Source: CAZVAR01 sp964625225 (lineage in GTDB: Bacteria; Pseudomonadota; Alphaproteobacteria; JAJUGE01). Taken from it: DNA of 6,388 nucleotides. Positions 1 through 5,754 of this stretch are shown here, one piece after another. The position numbers and the translations under genes are program-made. The notes below the pieces were generated by a model. It saw nothing but the letters and a program-made list of their open reading frames with translations. It had not been told where the DNA came from and made no database searches. Numbering within the stretch: the stretch's first letter is position 1; each line of letters opens with the position of its first letter. Location: positions 1 through 6,388 of the forward strand of contig CAZVAR010000176.1 of NCBI GenBank assembly GCA_964625225.1, in the 5' to 3' direction.

Positions 1-657
1 ACCCTGATCGGGCCGAACGGGGCGGGCAAGACGACGCTGGTGCGCGTACTGCTGGGGCTGGTGCGGCCGGACGCGGGCGTCGTGACCCGGGCGCCGGGGC
101 TGGTGACCGGCTACGTGCCGCAGCGGCTGACGATCGACCCGGTGCTGCCGCTGACCGTGCGGCGCTTCCTGGCGCTGGCCGGACGGATTCCTGCGGAACG
201 GCTGGCCCGGGCGCTCGACGAGGTCGGGGCGGGCGCGATCATCGACCGCCCGATCCAGGAAATCTCGGGCGGCGAGCTGCAGCGGGTGCTGCTGGCCCGG
301 GCGCTGGTGCGCGACCCCGACCTGCTGATTCTGGACGAGCCGATCCAGGGCGTCGATTTCAGCGGCCAGTTCGAGCTGTTCCGGCTGATCGCGCGCATCC
401 GCGATGCGCGCCGCTGCGGCATCCTGCTCGTGTCGCACGATCTGCACCTGGTCATGGCGGCCACCGACCGCGTGGTCTGCCTGAATGGGCATGTCTGCTG
501 CGAAGGGCATCCCGAGACGGTCAGCCGCGACCCCGCCTATGTCGCGCTGTTCGGCCCGCGGGCGGCACAAGAGCTCGCAGTCTACCATCATAGCCACGAC
601 CACCGGCACCGGCCGGATGGCGAGATCGTGCCGCTCCGGCATCGGGACGAGAGCTGA
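1..657 (+). CDS. znuC: Zinc ABC transporter ATP-binding protein ZnuC (5' end cut off)
   Basis: This is the cytoplasmic ATPase that powers the ZnuABC high-affinity zinc importer. The frame is open from base 1, so the true start lies upstream; 218 residues are visible, probably lacking only the first few dozen. The ABC motifs occur in order: Walker A GPNGAGKTT at visible residues 4-12, the Q-loop GYVPQ, the signature ISGGELQRV, Walker B LLILDEP, and the H-loop SHD. The C-terminal tail is rich in histidine (YHHSHDHRH), as is common in zinc and manganese importers of this family and compatible with metal handling. The permease gene follows after 9 bases, so the two are almost certainly co-transcribed. 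The periplasmic binding protein ZnuA and the regulator Zur are not in the window. A manganese or mixed-metal role cannot be excluded from sequence alone, but zinc is the best reading. Confidence 0.9.
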   Translation, partial: TLIGPNGAGKTTLVRVLLGLVRPDAGVVTRAPGLVTGYVPQRLTIDPVLPLTVRRFLALAGRIPAERLARALDEVGAGAIIDRPIQEISGGELQRVLLARALVRDPDLLILDEPIQGVDFSGQFELFRLIARIRDARRCGILLVSHDLHLVMAATDRVVCLNGHVCCEGHPETVSRDPAYVALFGPRAAQELAVYHHSHDHRHRPDGEIVPLRHRDES

Positions 658-666
658 CCCCTGCCC

Positions 667-1473
667 ATGCTCGACGATTTCCTGCTGCGGGCGCTGCTCG
701 CCGGCTTCGGCATCGCCCTGGTCGCTGGGCCGCTTGGCTGCTTCGTGGTCTGGCGGCGGATGGCCTATTTCGGGGATTCGCTGGCGCACAGCGCCCTGCT
801 CGGCGTGGCGCTCGGCATCCTGCTCGGGATCGACCGCAATGTCGGAATCGTGGCCACCGCGGTCACCATCGCCCTGCTGCTGGCGCTGCTGGAGCGGCAG
901 CGATGGCTGGCGCTCGATACCCTGCTCGGGATCCTGTCGCACGCGGCCCTGTCGCTCGGGCTGGTTGCGATCAGCCTGATGCCGGGGGTGCGCATCGACC
1001 TGATGTCCTACCTGTTCGGCGACATTCTGGCGGTCATGCCGGCCGATCTCCTCTGGATTCTCGGCGGTGCCCTGGCCGTCCTGGTGGGGCTGGCCGCGCT
1101 CTGGCAGCCGCTGCTTTCCGCCACCGTCGACGCCGACATCGCCCATGCCGAGGGCGTTCCGGTCGCGGCGACGCGACTCGCCTTCATGCTGCTGATCGCG
1201 ATCGTGGTCGCGATCGCGATGAAGATCGTCGGCATCCTGCTCGTCACGTCGATGCTGATCCTGCCGGCAGCGGCGGCGCGCCGCCTCGCGCGCACGCCGG
1301 AGCAGATGGCCGTGACCGCGAGTCTGCTCGGTTGCGTCGCGGTCGCGGCGGGCATCTACGGCTCCTTCCGCTGGGACACCCCCTCCGGCCCGTCGATCGT
1401 GGTCGCGGCGACACTCGTCCTGCTGCTCGGCGCCGCGGCGGGCGGCCTGCGCCGCCTGCTGCGGCCGGTTTAG
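667..1473 (+). CDS. znuB: Zinc ABC transporter permease ZnuB
   Basis: This is the inner-membrane channel subunit of the zinc importer, in the ABC-3 metal permease family. It has 268 residues, close to the usual length. Hydrophobic segments run along its whole length, at roughly residues 8-28, 40-55, 58-76, 84-104, 127-147, 170-185, 187-204, 214-233 and 243-262. Family landmarks include RRMAYFGDSLAHSALLG (30-46), DTLLGILSH (84-92), GDIL (118-121), AHAEGV (159-164) and the KIVGILLVTSMLILPAAAAR stretch (186-205), the coupling and core region. The ATG at 667 is 9 bases behind the znuC stop. No strong ribosome binding site is close to it, so translation is probably coupled to znuC. It would work with the preceding ATPase and an unseen ZnuA. 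A znuA and a Zur site would be expected upstream, outside the window. Confidence 0.92.
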   Translation: MLDDFLLRALLAGFGIALVAGPLGCFVVWRRMAYFGDSLAHSALLGVALGILLGIDRNVGIVATAVTIALLLALLERQRWLALDTLLGILSHAALSLGLVAISLMPGVRIDLMSYLFGDILAVMPADLLWILGGALAVLVGLAALWQPLLSATVDADIAHAEGVPVAATRLAFMLLIAIVVAIAMKIVGILLVTSMLILPAAAARRLARTPEQMAVTASLLGCVAVAAGIYGSFRWDTPSGPSIVVAATLVLLLGAAAGGLRRLLRPV

Positions 1474-1479
1474 TCGCGG

Positions 1480-1507
1480 TTGCGGCGAGCGGCCGCCGCA
1501 CAATACT
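1480..1507 (+). promoter_or_regulatory. Possible weak sigma-70-type promoter upstream of the unknown gene
   Basis: TTGCGG (1480-1485) and AATACT (1502-1507) are separated by 16 bases in the short gap after znuB. They match the -35 and -10 consensus at 3 of 6 and 4 of 6 positions. The local sequence (1501-1530) is less GC-rich than its surroundings, as promoters often are in such genomes. If real, it would let the gene at 1545 be transcribed apart from znuCB. The matches are weak and read-through from znuB is equally possible. Confidence 0.3.
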
Positions 1508-1544
1508 CTTCTCGGGGTCGATCTTCCTTTGCAGGGGGAGTGGG

Positions 1545-2090
1545 ATGGGCGACTTGTACCTTTTCGGAAAGGACTTCCACGAAAAGTGGTTCACCTCCCG
1601 TCCGCTGACCGAGGAGGAGAAGCGGAAGCGGCAGCTCAAGCGCGAAAAGCAGGAGGATTCGGCGCTCCTGCTGCACAATGCGGAGCGACTGTTCAATCAG
1701 CTGATGGCGAATCCCAAGCTGGTGGTCATCGACGCCGAGGATGCCGCTCGCATCTTCAAGCTGTTCCGCGGGCGCGATGTCGCGCCGTCGAGCCTGCTTT
1801 TCTCGCACCGGGCCTTCCTGCAGGCGGCGATGATGGCGGCGATCGACGGCAGCTTCGCGATGGGTTTCGTGGAGGCGATGTTCAAGAGCGTCTACATGAA
1901 GCCGGTCGTCGACGCGAAGTCGCTCGGGAAGGTCCTGCGCAAGCTCGGCTCGCAGACGCTGAAGCACCTCTACAAGCACGGCCGCGGGAAGGACATCATG
2001 GAGGCGGAGGTCTACAAGAGCACGCTCGCCATGATCTCCTACCAGTGCGGACCCTATTTCCAGGCGATCGAGCAGGGCATCGACATCTGA
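1545..2090 (+). CDS. Unrecognised 181-residue protein
   Basis: I do not recognise a family for this protein. The ATG at 1545 is preceded by a good ribosome binding site (AGGGGGAG, about 1533-1540). The open frame continues upstream into the znuB region, but that part is an out-of-frame shadow of znuB. The protein appears soluble: there is no signal peptide and no clear membrane segment. After an aromatic N-terminus (residues 1-18) comes a highly charged, probably helical stretch (22-37, EEEKRKRQLKREKQE). An alanine/methionine-rich, likely helical section (89-113) follows, then a basic region (125-149), and a C-terminal part with the only cysteine (C168). Histidines are scattered, with no metal-site pattern. 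The gene lies 71 bases after znuB on the same strand, so co-expression with the zinc importer is possible but not shown. Natural codon structure, the binding site and the tight fit between neighbours support a real gene. Confidence 0.82.
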   Translation: MGDLYLFGKDFHEKWFTSRPLTEEEKRKRQLKREKQEDSALLLHNAERLFNQLMANPKLVVIDAEDAARIFKLFRGRDVAPSSLLFSHRAFLQAAMMAAIDGSFAMGFVEAMFKSVYMKPVVDAKSLGKVLRKLGSQTLKHLYKHGRGKDIMEAEVYKSTLAMISYQCGPYFQAIEQGIDI

Positions 2091-2103
2091 GGCCGGGGGC
2101 GGT

Positions 2104-3114
2104 TCATCCCGGCTGCCAGCCGGTCCGCAGGGCCGCCGCGTAGGTCTCGGCATCGACATTGCCGCCGGAGGCGACCACCGCGATCGTGCGGCCGCGGACG
2201 GGGAGCTTGCCGGTCAGCACGGCCGCCAGCGCGACCGCGCCGCCGGGCTCGACCACGATCTTCAGATATTGGAAGGCCGCCGCCATGGCCGCCTGCGCCT
2301 CGCGATCGCCGACGATCAGGCTGCCCGCGAGCTGCCGGCGGTTGATCGCGAAGGTGAGGGCGCCCGGCCGGTCGACCAGCAGGGCGTCGGCGATCGACGG
2401 CCGGTCCGGCGTGATCGCCACCCGCTCGCCAGCGGCCAGCGACCTGGCGTGGTCGTCATAGCCGTCCGGCTCGGCGCAGAACAGCTCCACTCCCGGATGC
2501 GCGGCCCTGGCGGCGAGCCCGATCCCGGCGACGAGGCCGCCGCCGCTGGCGGGCGCGATCACGGCGTCCGGCAGCGCGCCGGCCTCGGCGGCCTGCTCCA
2601 TCAGCTCCAGCCCCGCCGTGCCCTGGCCGGCGATCACGTGGGGGTCGTCGAACGGGCGCACCGTGGCGAGACCGCGCTCCTCGGCGAGCCGCGCCGCGAT
2701 CGCCTCGCGATCCTCGGTGGTGCGGTCATAGAGGACCACCTCGGCGCCGTAGAATCGGGTGTTCGCCACCTTGATCGCCGGCGCATCGGCCGGCATCACG
2801 ATGGTCGCCGGCACGCCCAGGAGCTGCGCCGCGGCGGCCACGCCCTGCGCGTGGTTCCCCGACGAGAAGGCGACCACGCCGCGCTCGCGTGCCGCCGCGT
2901 CGAGCCGGCTGATCGCATTGTAGGCGCCGCGGAACTTGAACGACCCGGTGCGCTGCAGGCACTCTGCCTTGACCAGCAACCGGCAGCCGAGCAGGGCGTC
3001 GAGCTGCGGCGAGTGCAGCAGCGGCGTGCGCACCGCCCGGCCGCGCAGCCGGCCGGCCGCATCGCGCACATCGTCAACGGTAGGGAGCCGCGGGGACCCG
3101 CTCGAGGAAGTCAT
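2104..3114 (-). CDS. PLP-dependent threonine/serine dehydratase family enzyme
   Basis: This is a fold-type II pyridoxal-phosphate enzyme of the threonine dehydratase / serine racemase family. Such enzymes usually deaminate threonine to 2-oxobutyrate or serine to pyruvate in the cytoplasm. The protein has 336 residues. The PLP lysine is K60 in TGSFKFRGA (57-63 region). The asparagine loop is SSGNHAQG (84-91), the phosphate-binding loop is SGGGL (190-194), and VEPGGA (288-293) and ASGGN (316-319) follow. There is no C-terminal ACT regulatory domain, so it resembles the short catabolic (TdcB-like) or racemase type rather than the long biosynthetic IlvA. The start at 3114 overlaps the upstream hydrolase by 41 bases. 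A GTG at codon 16 would avoid the overlap but would remove the conserved PTVDDVRDAA entry, so the ATG is preferred. Substrate (threonine, serine, a 3-hydroxyaspartate, or racemisation) cannot be fixed from sequence. It is the last gene of the three-gene operon. Confidence 0.9.
   Translation of the reverse strand: MTSSSGSPRLPTVDDVRDAAGRLRGRAVRTPLLHSPQLDALLGCRLLVKAECLQRTGSFKFRGAYNAISRLDAAARERGVVAFSSGNHAQGVAAAAQLLGVPATIVMPADAPAIKVANTRFYGAEVVLYDRTTEDREAIAARLAEERGLATVRPFDDPHVIAGQGTAGLELMEQAAEAGALPDAVIAPASGGGLVAGIGLAARAAHPGVELFCAEPDGYDDHARSLAAGERVAITPDRPSIADALLVDRPGALTFAINRRQLAGSLIVGDREAQAAMAAAFQYLKIVVEPGGAVALAAVLTGKLPVRGRTIAVVASGGNVDAETYAAALRTGWQPG
2109..2123 (+). terminator. Possible hairpin ending the unknown gene's transcript
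   Basis: CCGGCT (2109-2114) and AGCCGG (2118-2123) form a 6-base-pair stem with a 3-base loop, starting 19 bases after the stop at 2090. It lies inside the end of the convergent dehydratase gene, and no T-run follows. It could act as a weak stop or an RNA-end stabiliser between the convergent genes, or it may be chance. Confidence 0.25.
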
Positions 3115-3985
3115 CGATCGCCTGCACGCATTCGGGTTCGGTCAGCATCGGCGCATGGCCGACGCCCGGCACAGTGACGCGCGTGAATGCGGGATGCAAG
3201 GCGGCCATGCGGGCGGCGCTGTCCTCGGAGAGGATGTCGGTCAGCTCACCGCGGATCAGCAGCACCGGAACGTCGCGCAGCGACCGGAACAGCGCCCAGA
3301 GATCCGGCCGCTCGCCGCCGCCCTGCCGGAGCGCTCGGACGATGGCGGTGTCCCAGGCGGCGCGCAGCGGCGCGCCGGGCGCGGCCGGCTCGTAATAGGT
3401 GCCGCGGGCGAACTCCTCCCAGTCGGCATCGGTGCGGAAGGGCGGGTGCTGCAGCAGGGATTTCAGGTACGCGATGGCCGCGGCCCAGTCGGGCTGCGGC
3501 CGGCCCTCGGCCAGGTGCGCGAGGATGCGGGCCTCCGCCGCGGCGCTGACGTCCGGACCGATATCGTTGAGCACGACGCCGGCGAGCGCGCGCGGCGCGA
3601 CCACGCCCAGGCCCATCGCCAGCAGCCCGCCGTAGGAGGTGCCGATCACCACCACGCGACGCAGCCCCGTCGCGGCCAGGAGCTGGCGCAGATCGTCGAG
3701 ATCGTTCTGCGGGGTGTAGCCGTGCCAGCTCGACGCGCGGTCCGACCGGCCGCGGCCCCGATAATCGGGGCAGACCACCCGTCGATCGGCGGAGAGGCGC
3801 AGGGCCAGCCGATGAAAGTCGTGGCTGTTGCGGGCGAGGCCGGGCAGGCACAGCACCGCCGTGCCGGCGGCGAGCGGGTCGCCATAGTCGCGGTAGAAGA
3901 GCCGCAGCCCGTCGCGCACCGTCAGCCGGCCCTCGCGGAACCCCGCCTGCGCGAAGCCCCCGCCGGGGTCGTCCCGAGGAGCCAT
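3074..3985 (-). CDS. Alpha/beta-hydrolase with serine catalytic triad
   Basis: This is a 303-residue cytoplasmic alpha/beta-fold hydrolase; no signal peptide is seen. Its layout is typical: the oxyanion-hole strand VLCLPGLARNSHDF (44-57), the PDYRGRGRSDR turn (73-83), and the nucleophile elbow GTSYGG with Ser117. The likely acid is Asp250 in RGELTDILS and the likely base is His277 in GVGHAPML. Because the nucleophile is serine, it is not a haloalkane or fluoroacetate dehalogenase of this fold, which use aspartate. An esterase, lactonase or C-C-bond hydrolase is more likely; the substrate is unknown. The frame stays open 50 codons further upstream, but that part is antisense to the HAD gene. 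The ATG at 3985 leaves a 4-base gap to the HAD stop. No ribosome binding site precedes it, which suggests translational coupling. Its 3' end overlaps the dehydratase gene by 41 bases. Confidence 0.9.
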   Translation of the reverse strand: MAPRDDPGGGFAQAGFREGRLTVRDGLRLFYRDYGDPLAAGTAVLCLPGLARNSHDFHRLALRLSADRRVVCPDYRGRGRSDRASSWHGYTPQNDLDDLRQLLAATGLRRVVVIGTSYGGLLAMGLGVVAPRALAGVVLNDIGPDVSAAAEARILAHLAEGRPQPDWAAAIAYLKSLLQHPPFRTDADWEEFARGTYYEPAAPGAPLRAAWDTAIVRALRQGGGERPDLWALFRSLRDVPVLLIRGELTDILSEDSAARMAALHPAFTRVTVPGVGHAPMLTEPECVQAIDDFLERVPAAPYR

Positions 3986-3989
3986 GGCG

Positions 3990-4676
3990 TCAGAGCGCGA
4001 GGAGCGCGGGCAGGTCGTCCAGCGTGCCGATGGTCGCGGTGGGACCGTTGGGGAGCTGCTCCGGCGGCTCTCCGGTCCGGTTGATCCAGGCCGTCTGGAA
4101 CCCGAAGGCGGCGGCGCCCGCCGCGTCCCAGCCATTCGCCGTGACGAAGCAGATGTGGGGCGCGGCGATGTCGAGCACGTCGACCGCGAGCTGGTAGACG
4201 ACCGGGTGTGGCTTGAAGCTGCTGCGTTCTTCGGCCGACAGCACCGCGTCGAGCATGCGCGTGATCCCGGCGTGATTGACGATCGCGGTCAGCATGGTCG
4301 ACGAGCCGTTCGACAGGATCGCTGTGCGCAGGCCGGCCGCCTTGATCCGCTCCAGGGTCGGGGGTGCGTCGGGATAGGCGTCCAGGGTGAGATAGACCTG
4401 CATCAGTTCCGCCCGGAGCGCGGGGTTGGTCAGCCCCAACGCCGCCATCGCATAGTCGAGCGCCTCGCCGGTCACGTGCCAGAAGTCGGTGTGGCGGCCC
4501 ATCAAGGTCCGCAGCCAGCTATATTCGAGCTGCTTGCGGCGCCAGAGCGCTATCAGGTGGTCGGTCTTGTCGCCGATACGGTCGCGACGGCGCGCCATCG
4601 GCGCGACGAAGTCGAACAACGTGCCGTAGGCGTCGAACACGCAGGCCTGAATATCCTTGAAGTGCGGTTCGCTCAT
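3990..4676 (-). CDS. HAD hydrolase, type II haloacid dehalogenase-like
   Basis: The product is a 228-residue HAD-superfamily enzyme matching the L-2-haloacid dehalogenase (type II) pattern. These enzymes replace the halogen of 2-haloacids with hydroxyl, inverting configuration. Motif I is FDAYGTLFD with nucleophile Asp15. The cap region carries LWRRKQLEYSWLR (44-56), a hallmark of this subfamily that includes its substrate-binding arginine. Motif II is LSNGS (121-125), motif III Lys155 in SFKPHP, and motif IV VTANGWDAAGA (178-188) with Asn181 and Asp184. In the well-studied L-DEX enzyme the position of Thr179 is serine. The length is normal for the family. Many genomic members have unknown natural substrates, so dehalogenation here is a family-based guess. 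The start at 4676 has a strong AAGGAG site; the much longer open frame upstream is antisense to dapA. It is the first gene of the leftward operon. Confidence 0.9.
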   Translation of the reverse strand: MSEPHFKDIQACVFDAYGTLFDFVAPMARRRDRIGDKTDHLIALWRRKQLEYSWLRTLMGRHTDFWHVTGEALDYAMAALGLTNPALRAELMQVYLTLDAYPDAPPTLERIKAAGLRTAILSNGSSTMLTAIVNHAGITRMLDAVLSAEERSSFKPHPVVYQLAVDVLDIAAPHICFVTANGWDAAGAAAFGFQTAWINRTGEPPEQLPNGPTATIGTLDDLPALLAL

Positions 4677-4682
4677 GAAAAT

Positions 4683-4688
4683 CTCCTT
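4683..4688 (-). promoter_or_regulatory. Ribosome binding site of the HAD gene
   Basis: Read on the - strand, AAGGAG (within GGAAGGAGATTTTC) ends 6 bases before the ATG at 4676. It is the strongest Shine-Dalgarno match in the window. It fixes the start of the HAD gene against the far longer open frame that extends upstream. Confidence 0.8.
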
Positions 4689-4693
4689 CCCAC

Positions 4694-4714
4694 CGGCGCC
4701 GGCCGGCGGCGCCG
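4694..4714 (-). repeat. GC-rich inverted repeat in the HAD operon leader
   Basis: CGGCGCC (4694-4700) and GGCGCCG (4708-4714) form a perfect 7-base inverted repeat. One further inner G-C pair (4701/4707) gives an 8-base-pair stem with a 5-base loop. On the - strand it would lie in the 5' leader of the HAD operon, just upstream of its ribosome binding site. It has no T-run, so it is not a standard terminator. It may be a leader hairpin, a protein-binding palindrome, or chance in a GC-rich sequence. Confidence 0.45.
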
Positions 4715-4722
4715 TCCGGCAC

Positions 4723-4728
4723 CCTATA
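4723..4728 (-). promoter_or_regulatory. Possible -10 element of the HAD-hydrolase-dehydratase operon
   Basis: On the - strand the sequence TATAGG (4 of 6 to TATAAT) sits about 46 bases upstream of the HAD start, in the divergent gap. At the expected distance upstream (4746-4751, TGTGGC) there is no good -35 match. A promoter must lie somewhere in this 168-base gap, since the gene on the other side is divergent. This is the best AT-rich candidate, but the support is thin. Confidence 0.27.
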
Positions 4729-4778
4729 CGTCGTGCGGCAGCCTGGCCACAGGGGCGCGACCGGGGCCGCGGAGCGCC

Positions 4779-4807
4779 TTGCTGCTCCGGGGGCTCGCAT
4801 ATATGGT
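4779..4807 (+). promoter_or_regulatory. Likely dapA promoter
   Basis: TTGCTG (4779-4784) and TATGGT (4802-4807) are 17 bases apart, the ideal sigma-70 spacing, with 3 of 6 and 4 of 6 consensus matches. Transcription would start near 4814, giving a leader of about 30 bases before the dapA start at 4845. The -35 overlaps a small CGGAGC/GCTCCG inverted repeat (4770-4775 and 4784-4789), and the -10 overlaps the left arm of the ATGGTCAT repeat. Confidence 0.42.
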
Positions 4808-4846
4808 CATGATGGAGCAACGGCACGATCGGGGAGTAATGACCAT
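4803..4846. repeat. Inverted repeat spanning the dapA -10 region and start
   Basis: ATGGTCAT (4803-4810) and its exact reverse complement ATGACCAT (4839-4846) are separated by 28 bases. The left arm covers the proposed -10 element and the right arm reaches the dapA start codon, just behind the ribosome binding site. CATGATG also occurs twice as a direct repeat (4808-4814 and 4844-4850). The symmetry could be an operator or an mRNA stem near the start. An 8-base match over this distance can also arise by chance. Confidence 0.4.
4831..4836 (+). promoter_or_regulatory. dapA: Ribosome binding site deciding the dapA start
   Basis: GGGGAG lies 8 bases before the ATG at 4845. Two other in-frame ATGs compete: 4839 is only 2 bases away (too close) and 4848 is 11 bases away. 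The site therefore favours 4845, which also puts the catalytic residues at the same numbers as in E. coli DapA. Confidence 0.65.
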
Positions 4847-5726
4847 GATGCTGAAGGGTTCGCTCGTCGCGCTCATCACCCCGTTCGCGGACGGCAAGGT
4901 CGACGAGCGCGCCTTTCAGGCATTCGTCGAGTGGCAGATCGAGCAGGGAACCCACGGCCTTGTGGTCTGCGGTACGACCGGCGAGTCGCCGACGCTGAGC
5001 CATGACGAGCACCGGCGCGTGGTGGAGCTCTGCATCGAGGCGGCGCGGCGGCGCGTCCCGGTGGTCGCCGGTACCGGTTCCAACTCGACCGAGGAGGCGA
5101 TCTCGCTGACCCGCCACGCCAAGAAGGTCGGCGCCGATGCCGCGCTGGTGGTGACACCCTACTACAACAAGCCGAGCCAGGAGGGGATGTACCAGCACTT
5201 CAAGGCGATCGCCGAGGCGGCCGACCTGCCGCTGATCATCTACAACATTCCGGGGCGCTGCATCGTCGATATGAGCGTCGAGACCATGGCACGCCTGGCG
5301 AAGCTGCCCAATGTGGTCGGCGTCAAGGATTCGACGCAGGATCTCGCCCGCCCGACCCGGACGAAGCTCGCCTGCGGCGAGGAGTTCTGCCAGCTCTCCG
5401 GCGAGGACGGCACCGCGCTCGGCTTCCTCGCGCAGGGCGGCGTCGGCTGCATCTCGGTGACCGCGAACGTCGCGCCGAAGCTGTGCGCGATGATGCACGA
5501 GGCCTGGCAGCAGGGTGCGATCGACACGGCGCAGCAGATCAACGAGCAGCTCATGCCGCTGCACGACGCGATGTTCTGCGAGCCGAGTCCGGCGCCGGTC
5601 AAGTACGCGGTCAGCCTGCTCGGCCGGTGCGGGCCGGAGGTGCGGCTGCCGCTGGTCCCCGCCTCGGAAGCCGCGCAGGCACGCATCCGCTCGGCGATGG
5701 CCGGCGCCGGCGTGCTGGCCGCCTGA
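4845..5726 (+). CDS. dapA: 4-hydroxy-tetrahydrodipicolinate synthase DapA
   Basis: DapA condenses pyruvate with aspartate semialdehyde, the first committed step towards diaminopimelate (cell wall) and lysine, in the cytoplasm. The TIM-barrel protein has 293 residues, against about 292 in E. coli. With the start at 4845 the key residues carry the E. coli numbers: Thr44-Thr45 in GTTGES, Tyr107 in TPYYNKP, Tyr133 in YNIPGR, Arg138, and the Schiff-base Lys161 in GVKDST. The glycine-rich GGVGCISVTAN stretch follows. The allosteric lysine-site residues Ser48, His53, His56, Asn80, Glu84 and Tyr106 are also present, with Pro at 49 instead of Ala; this suggests feedback inhibition by lysine. The open frame upstream of 4839 is antisense to the HAD gene. 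smpB follows after 28 bases, a pairing often seen in alphaproteobacteria, so the two are probably co-transcribed. Confidence 0.97.
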   Translation: MMLKGSLVALITPFADGKVDERAFQAFVEWQIEQGTHGLVVCGTTGESPTLSHDEHRRVVELCIEAARRRVPVVAGTGSNSTEEAISLTRHAKKVGADAALVVTPYYNKPSQEGMYQHFKAIAEAADLPLIIYNIPGRCIVDMSVETMARLAKLPNVVGVKDSTQDLARPTRTKLACGEEFCQLSGEDGTALGFLAQGGVGCISVTANVAPKLCAMMHEAWQQGAIDTAQQINEQLMPLHDAMFCEPSPAPVKYAVSLLGRCGPEVRLPLVPASEAAQARIRSAMAGAGVLAA

Positions 5727-5739
5727 GGCATCGCGAACC

Positions 5740-5745
5740 GAGGAG
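5740..5745 (+). promoter_or_regulatory. smpB: Ribosome binding site of smpB
   Basis: GAGGAG ends 9 bases before the ATG at 5755. It lies in the 28-base gap after dapA and fixes the smpB start; the same frame is open further upstream only as a shadow of dapA. Confidence 0.75.
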
Positions 5746-5754
5746 CGAACGGTC

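Noticed and set aside
1192..1220. Repeated GCGATCG-type palindromes, recalling highly iterated palindromes
   Set aside because: They lie inside znuB and are explained by Ile/Val/Ala codons in a GC-rich membrane segment. I see no spacing pattern or spread through the window.
903..1544. Open frame in another phase of znuB that runs into the unknown gene
   Set aside because: It is an Arg/Gly/Ala/Pro-rich shadow of znuB. The ribosome binding site and the change of composition place the real start at 1545.
2269..3177. 302-codon open frame antisense to the dehydratase
   Set aside because: It is Arg/Gly/His-rich with no recognisable motif and no binding site, while the opposite strand encodes a complete PLP enzyme.
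3074..3985. Alpha/beta-hydrolase as a haloalkane or fluoroacetate dehalogenase, suggested by its HAD dehalogenase neighbour
   Set aside because: The nucleophile elbow is GTSYGG with serine; dehalogenases of this fold need aspartate there.
3984..4838. Upstream extension of the dapA frame across the HAD gene
   Set aside because: It is antisense to a well-supported HAD gene. DapA homology begins at the MLKGS region near 4845, where a ribosome binding site is found.
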